Below the pieces are notes generated by a model, which worked only from the letters and a program-made list of their open reading frames with translations, was not told the DNA's origin and did not search any database. From Gammaproteobacteria bacterium (GTDB lineage Bacteria > Pseudomonadota > Gammaproteobacteria > Steroidobacterales > SZUA-146), in contig JABDLQ010000066.1 in NCBI GenBank assembly GCA_013002925.1, forward strand, positions 1 to 29,247: a DNA stretch of 29,247 bases, in the 5' to 3' direction. Made by a program: the position numbers and the translations under genes. Each line of letters begins with the position of its first letter. Positions within the stretch are counted from its first letter, which is position 1. Shown piece after piece: positions 24,622-29,247 of this stretch.

Positions 24622-25577
24622 TGCACACTCTTCGCAAGCGCCTGCGCGCTCGCGGCAATCGCTGGGCGCGGCGCCGCCATGGCAGCCAGTTATCTCCTGT
24701 CGAGCTTCAGCGTAACCGGATCTACATCTTGCCGACCAAGGCCGGTATCATTTTTTGCCTGATGCTGTTCGTCATTCTGATCGGTTCAATGAACTACAAC
24801 AACAGCATGGGGCTGGCACTGGCGTTTACGCTGGGCAGTTTTGTGCTGATTTGTATGCATCACTGCCATCGCAATTTGCTGGCGCTGCAGGTGCGCTACG
24901 GTGACGCAGAACCGGTATTCGCCGGTCAAAACGCACGCATTCCGGTCACCCTGATCAATAACCGCGGCTATCGACGTCTCGACCTCAAGCTCGGCCTCGA
25001 TGGTGAAACCATTGACGCAATTGATCTGCAGGGACAAGATTCGCAAACCTTTTATCTCACGTACACAACCCGTCATCGCGGTCGCTTTGCGATGGAACGC
25101 CTGCAGATCAGTTGTCGTTACCCGTGTGGATTATTCCAGGCCTGGACCTGGATTTACTGGGATACCGCAGTGCTTGTCTACCCGGCCCCGGCCGGCAGGA
25201 CTCAACTACCGCAATACAGCGGCGGTATCGCAGCGGGACGCACTGCCATCATTCATGGTGACGATGAAATGGCGGAGCTCAGAGAGTTTCAGCCTGGCGA
25301 TAACCTGAGCCGCGTTGCCTGGAAAAATCTGGCGCGCAGTGACACCATGAACACCAAGACTTTCAATGCATTGGCCGAAGAAGATCTATGGATAGAATGG
25401 ACCGGCAGTGACTTGACCGGGACAGAAGAACGATTGTCACAACTGACCCAATGGGTTGTTGCCGCCCGACAGCAGGGCCGGCGATTTGGTTTGCGCTTGC
25501 CGGATGTCGAAATCACACCGGATGATAACCCGGTACATGTGCGCCGTTGTCTCACTGCACTGGCATTGTTTCCGTGA
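24621..25577 (+). CDS. DUF58 domain protein
   Basis: DUF58 proteins are encoded next to MoxR ATPases across bacteria; their biochemical role is unclear, although a VWA-like fold is proposed. The 318-aa protein begins with a basic stretch and then two hydrophobic segments (about residues 34-52 and 56-76). Its central beta-rich part is followed by the family's signature ELREFQPGDNLSRVAWKN near 215-232 and SDTMNTKTF. The start is ATG 24621 overlapping the moxR stop; a GTG at 24618 directly before it is an alternative. The TgpA-type gene begins with a GTGA overlap at the end. Confidence 0.92.
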   Translation: MHTLRKRLRARGNRWARRRHGSQLSPVELQRNRIYILPTKAGIIFCLMLFVILIGSMNYNNSMGLALAFTLGSFVLICMHHCHRNLLALQVRYGDAEPVFAGQNARIPVTLINNRGYRRLDLKLGLDGETIDAIDLQGQDSQTFYLTYTTRHRGRFAMERLQISCRYPCGLFQAWTWIYWDTAVLVYPAPAGRTQLPQYSGGIAAGRTAIIHGDDEMAELREFQPGDNLSRVAWKNLARSDTMNTKTFNALAEEDLWIEWTGSDLTGTEERLSQLTQWVVAARQQGRRFGLRLPDVEITPDDNPVHVRRCLTALALFP

Positions 25578-27559
25578 CGGCAAAGCAAAAATTTACCGTG
25601 GCATTCAACAATGCCCAACTGGCCTGGACGCTGGTTTTTTTGCTGGCGACGATGATTCCGCTGGCCAACGACCTGCCATTGTGGCCACTGCTTGTCGCTG
25701 CCGTGACGATCGGGTGGCGCTGGTGGTTACACGTGCAGCGGCGACGCGTGCCACATGGGGTCGTCAGGTTCTTGTGGACACTGGCCAATGCGGCTTTTGT
25801 ATTTGCCACATTTCGTACCTTCAATGGTCTGGCGCCCGGCTCTTCCTTATTGATCATCATGGCTGCAATGAAGCTGACCGAATCCGTGCGTGTGCGCGAT
25901 TTGCTGGTCGTGATCTATATGTCATTTTTCCTGATACTCGCGAACTTTCTGTTTGACCAAAGTCTGTCCGTAGCCTTGTATTCCGCGCTCCTGGTGTGGC
26001 TCGGTGTGACCTGTTTTTCACAGGTGAACCGCAGCTCGGTCCAGGATGCACCCATCGCGGCACTGCGCGACAGCGGTCGATTGCTGGCGCAGGCCGTGCC
26101 ATTGACGTTACTCTTGTTTGTTCTGTTTCCCCGCGTACCCGGGCCATTCTGGGCTCTACCATCGGCCAGCCAGGGGCAAACCGGTCTGTCAAACAGCATG
26201 CAACCTGGCAGCATCAGCCAGCTGTTGCAATCCGACGCTGTCGCCTTTCGTGTGAAATTCGAAGATACCGTACCGGCACGCCAGGAGCTGTATTGGCGCG
26301 GTCCCGTGCTGGAGCATGTACAAAGCCGCCATTGGAGGCCGTTGCGCCACAGCGATCAACCCACAGAATTGCGCGTCTTTGGCGCACCGATCCGCTATGA
26401 AATGATTCTGGAACCACATCAGGAAAACTGGCTGCTGGCACTGGATATGAGTGCTCCTGATGCGTTACCGGACGACGCGCGCATTCTGTATAACGGTGCG
26501 CTGACCTCCAATGGCAAAGTGTTCGAACGCCGCCGGTTTTCGCTGAATGCACACACCCGCTATATGCTTGCCCCGCAATTGAGCGAAATACAGCGGGCCT
26601 CCAACCTTAATGCCGCTTTGACCGGCAATCCCAGAGCCCGGGATATCGCCGTTACATGGCGCCAGACACATACCAATCCCGCAGACATAGTTGATGCTGC
26701 GCTTGAATATTTCAATCAACAGCCATTTGTCTACACATTGTCACCACCACTTCTGCCCGGTCCCCATACAGTGGATGATTTTTTGTTCGGCACCCGCCGT
26801 GGTTTTTGCGAACATTACGCCTCCGCGTTCACTTTGCTGATGCGTTACGCCGGCATTCCGGCGCGTGTCGTGACCGGTTACATGGGCGGCGAATACAATC
26901 CGATCAGTGAGCATTACACCATTCGCCAGTCGGACGCCCACGCCTGGTCGGAAGTGTGGCTCGAAGAGCGTGGCTGGGTGCGGGTTGATCCAACCGGCGC
27001 GGTTGCGCCGGAGCGTGTGGAACAGGGAATTGCCGCGGCGCTGTCGGGCGGCGAGTCGTTGCCGATGTTCATCATGAACAACAGCTCCCTGATTCGCGGT
27101 ATGCGCCAGACGCTGGATGCCATCAACACCAACTGGAATCACTGGATCCTCGGCTACGGACAGGAGCGCCAGTGGGAATTTCTTGGCAAACTCGGTATGC
27201 ACACCCCCAGCATTGCGCGCCTGGTAATTGTTCTGGCGATAGTCGCCACACTCGGGATGATGCTGTTTGCATTGTGGCTGGGCTGGCGCTCACGCGTCGT
27301 TGCGCATGATCCGGCGCATGCAGTGTACCGGAGGTTTACACGCCGCCTGAACCACCTGGGAATAACGATCAATGACTCGGAGGCCGCCAGCGAACTGGCG
27401 CAGCGGGCCGCGCAGGAACTCCCCGCGTATGCCAACGCTGTTGAAAACTTCTGCACCTTGTACGAGCAATTGCGTTATGGCCCTGCACAACAGGATATTT
27501 CCCGCCTGAAACGCGCATTACGGCGCATTCCGCCACATCGCCTGCTGATGCGACGTTAG
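25574..27559 (+). CDS. tgpA: TgpA-type membrane transglutaminase-like protein (DUF3488 / Transglut_core / DUF4129)
   Basis: Inner-membrane protein with a periplasmic transglutaminase-like domain; the Pseudomonas aeruginosa relative TgpA is essential, and a role in the envelope is inferred. From GTG 25574 the product has 661 aa. About six or seven hydrophobic segments (about 10-200) belong to DUF3488. The transglutaminase core shows the triad Cys412 (RRGFCEHYASAF), His456 (SDAHAWSE) and Asp472 (VDPTGA). A single helix at about 546-571 and a cytosolic DUF4129-like tail follow. GTG overlapping the DUF58 stop as GTGA is preferred over the TTG at 25547, which would add 9 residues within the DUF58 gene. 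The stop overlaps the convergent prfC stop by 4 bases. Confidence 0.9.
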   Translation: MTAKQKFTVAFNNAQLAWTLVFLLATMIPLANDLPLWPLLVAAVTIGWRWWLHVQRRRVPHGVVRFLWTLANAAFVFATFRTFNGLAPGSSLLIIMAAMKLTESVRVRDLLVVIYMSFFLILANFLFDQSLSVALYSALLVWLGVTCFSQVNRSSVQDAPIAALRDSGRLLAQAVPLTLLLFVLFPRVPGPFWALPSASQGQTGLSNSMQPGSISQLLQSDAVAFRVKFEDTVPARQELYWRGPVLEHVQSRHWRPLRHSDQPTELRVFGAPIRYEMILEPHQENWLLALDMSAPDALPDDARILYNGALTSNGKVFERRRFSLNAHTRYMLAPQLSEIQRASNLNAALTGNPRARDIAVTWRQTHTNPADIVDAALEYFNQQPFVYTLSPPLLPGPHTVDDFLFGTRRGFCEHYASAFTLLMRYAGIPARVVTGYMGGEYNPISEHYTIRQSDAHAWSEVWLEERGWVRVDPTGAVAPERVEQGIAAALSGGESLPMFIMNNSSLIRGMRQTLDAINTNWNHWILGYGQERQWEFLGKLGMHTPSIARLVIVLAIVATLGMMLFALWLGWRSRVVAHDPAHAVYRRFTRRLNHLGITINDSEAASELAQRAAQELPAYANAVENFCTLYEQLRYGPAQQDISRLKRALRRIPPHRLLMRR

Positions 27560-29151
27560 CGTGGTGTCAGTCGGAACTCGCGCGTCGCCAGAAAACGGAT
27601 ATCGGGCCAGCGTTCCTCCGTCAACTCCAGGTTGACCCGCGTTGGCGCAACATACACAAGATCGCCGCCATGATCGATACTGAGGTTGTCCGCGCATCGA
27701 TCACGAAACTCACGCAACATTTTTTCATCGTCACATTCCACCCAGCGCGCCGTGGCAACCTGCACGGCTTCAAACTGGCATTGCACTTTGTATTCACTCA
27801 GCAAGCGATGCGCTACTACGTCAAACTGCAAGGTACCGACCGCGCCGAGAATCAAGTCGTTGCGCGTCAGGGGGCGGTACAACTGGGTTGCGCCTTCTTC
27901 GCACAATTGTGCCAATCCGGTATTCAGCGCTTTGGATTTGAGCGGGTCCTTGAGCACAGCACGGCGAAATAACTCCGGTGCAAAACTTGGAATCCCCTCA
28001 TACGCCAGCGTTTCGCCCTGGGTAAACGTATCACCAATGTTGATCGTGCCGTGGTTATGCAGGCCAATGATATCGCCGGCAAACGCTTCTTCGGCGTGCT
28101 GTCGGTCGGCTGCCAGAAAAGTCAGGGCATCGGACACGCGTACGGCACGGTTCAGGCGCACGTTGTGCAGTTTCATTCCCGGTTTGTATTTACCTGAGCA
28201 GATGCGCATAAATGCAATCCGGTCCCGGTGAGCAGGGTCCATGTTCGCCTGGATTTTAAACACAAATCCGGACACGTTGGTTTCATCAGGGGCGACTTCA
28301 CGTGTGCCGGCGCCGCGACCCAATGGGGCCGGTGCGTGTTGGACAAAAGTATCCAACAACTCGCGCACGCCAAAATTCTGGATCGCAGACCCGAACATCA
28401 CGGGTGTCTGTCGTCCCTGTAAATAGGCCTCGGGATCAAACGGGCTGCTGGCACCACGAACCAGCTCAACCTCCTCCTCCACACGCTCTGCCCAATCACC
28501 CAAAGCTGCCCGTGCTTGCGGTGAAGCGAGCCCCGGAATGACAGTCGTCTCGCCCTGCTCTCCACGCCCCGCGGACTCGTAGAGATATACTGCATCTTTT
28601 TGCAGATGATAAACGCCCTTGAGCTCTCTGCCCATGCCGATCGGCCAGGTGATAGGGGCGCATTCAATGTTCAGCACCTGCTCAACCTCATCGAGCAGTT
28701 CGATAGGTTCACGGCCATCGCGATCCAGTTTGTTAATAAATGTCATTATCGGTGTATCGCGCAGCCGGCAGACCTCCATGAGCTTCACTGTGCGGGCCTC
28801 GACACCCTTGGCGCAGTCAATCACCATCAGCGCAGAGTCGACGGCTGTCAGGGTTCGGTAGGTATCTTCGGAAAAATCTTCGTGGCCTGGAGTATCCAGC
28901 AGGTTGACAACATAGTCCCGATAAGGAAATTGCATCACAGACGAAGTGACTGAAATTCCACGCTGCTGTTCCAGCGCCATCCAGTCCGAGGTGGCGTGCC
29001 GCTGGGCCTTGCGGCCTTTTACGGTGCCGGCCATCTGGATGGCACCACCGAATAGCAACAGCTTTTCGGTCAGGGTCGTTTTACCCGCATCGGGGTGCGA
29101 AATGATGGCAAACGTCCTGCGCCGCCCAATCTCATGACTGAGGTCACTCAT
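27556..29151 (-). CDS. prfC: peptide chain release factor 3
   Basis: RF3 is the GTPase that recycles RF1 and RF2 from the ribosome after peptide release. From ATG 29151 it has 531 aa, close to the E. coli length of 529. G1 is SHPDAGKTT (18-26), G3 is DTPGHEDFSEDT and G4 is NKLDRDGREP. ATSDWMALEQQRGISVTSS is the switch I region typical of RF3, and domains II and III follow. A longer reading from 29196 would add 15 residues without homology; the ribosome-binding site at 29157-29162 supports the shorter start. It is convergent with the tgpA operon and their stop codons overlap. Confidence 0.97.
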   Translation of the reverse strand: MSDLSHEIGRRRTFAIISHPDAGKTTLTEKLLLFGGAIQMAGTVKGRKAQRHATSDWMALEQQRGISVTSSVMQFPYRDYVVNLLDTPGHEDFSEDTYRTLTAVDSALMVIDCAKGVEARTVKLMEVCRLRDTPIMTFINKLDRDGREPIELLDEVEQVLNIECAPITWPIGMGRELKGVYHLQKDAVYLYESAGRGEQGETTVIPGLASPQARAALGDWAERVEEEVELVRGASSPFDPEAYLQGRQTPVMFGSAIQNFGVRELLDTFVQHAPAPLGRGAGTREVAPDETNVSGFVFKIQANMDPAHRDRIAFMRICSGKYKPGMKLHNVRLNRAVRVSDALTFLAADRQHAEEAFAGDIIGLHNHGTINIGDTFTQGETLAYEGIPSFAPELFRRAVLKDPLKSKALNTGLAQLCEEGATQLYRPLTRNDLILGAVGTLQFDVVAHRLLSEYKVQCQFEAVQVATARWVECDDEKMLREFRDRCADNLSIDHGGDLVYVAPTRVNLELTEERWPDIRFLATREFRLTPR

Positions 29152-29156
29152 ACCGT

Positions 29157-29162
29157 TTCCTC
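29157..29162 (-). promoter_or_regulatory. ribosome-binding site deciding the prfC start
   Basis: GAGGAA on the minus strand, 5 bases before ATG 29151. It favours MSDLSHEIGRRRTF as the true N-terminus over the ATG 45 bases upstream at 29196. Confidence 0.7.
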
Positions 29163-29170
29163 GAATCTGA

Positions 29171-29247
29171 TTAGTGGCGTAAGCCCGGGGTATCACAAGA
29201 CAACAGGGTCAGCTGGCCATCATGGCTGGCAGCATCCAGAGTTGCGG
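29171..29247 (-). CDS. possible C-terminal tail of an unidentified gene, truncated by window edge
   Basis: Of the three minus-strand frames entering from the window edge, only this one is open as far as position 29171. It gives 24 residues ending SCDTPGLRH before TAA, 19 bases upstream of the prfC start. This spacing suits a co-transcribed upstream gene. I do not recognise the tail, and the short length means it could be chance. Confidence 0.3.
   Translation of the reverse strand, partial: ATLDAASHDGQLTLLSCDTPGLRH

Overview
The window is a densely packed stretch of chromosome from a gammaproteobacterium, probably a free-living, non-enteric one. The evidence is gene order. It has the nnr-tsaE-amiB-mutL-miaA block divergent from queG, the lptF-lptG pair divergent from pepA-holC-valS, and the pcnB-folK block feeding into panB-panC. 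All of these are known from gammaproteobacteria. A MutL that carries an endonuclease motif points to a lineage without MutH/Dam-directed mismatch repair. No gap between genes exceeds 300 bases; the largest is the 266-base pcnB/terC divergent region. I see no tRNA, rRNA, CRISPR array, insertion sequence, prophage, attachment site or pseudogene.

Layout: (1) 1-5483, minus strand: nnr, tsaE, amiB, mutL and the first 48 codons of miaA (metabolite repair, t6A tRNA modification, cell-wall splitting, mismatch repair, i6A tRNA modification). (2) 5504-8489, plus strand: queG, a PPK2-family polyphosphate kinase and a diguanylate cyclase with an N-terminal cyclic-nucleotide-binding-like domain. (3) 8499-12769, minus strand: pcnB, folK, a deoxynucleoside kinase, panB and panC (RNA polyadenylation, folate, nucleotide salvage, pantothenate). 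(4) 13036-16481, plus strand: a TerC-family membrane protein, a secreted beta-helix protein, a polytopic membrane protein and an RDD protein. This is the least understood part. (5) 16515-18672, minus strand: lptF and lptG of the lipopolysaccharide exporter. (6) 18816-23569, plus strand: pepA, holC, valS. (7) 23647-27559, plus strand: the MoxR ATPase / DUF58 / TgpA-type transglutaminase operon. (8) 27556-29151, minus strand: prfC, with a possible C-terminal tail of another gene just upstream of it.

Most of the window is conserved core genome and I did not find a convincing new multi-gene system. The most interesting items are these: a 20-bp nnr/queG divergent region whose two overlapping -10 boxes each place the transcription start on the A of the start codon, predicting paired leaderless mRNAs; a diguanylate cyclase whose cNMP-type sensor lacks the phosphate-binding arginine; and the TerC/beta-helix/membrane/RDD gene set, which may be a small envelope module.
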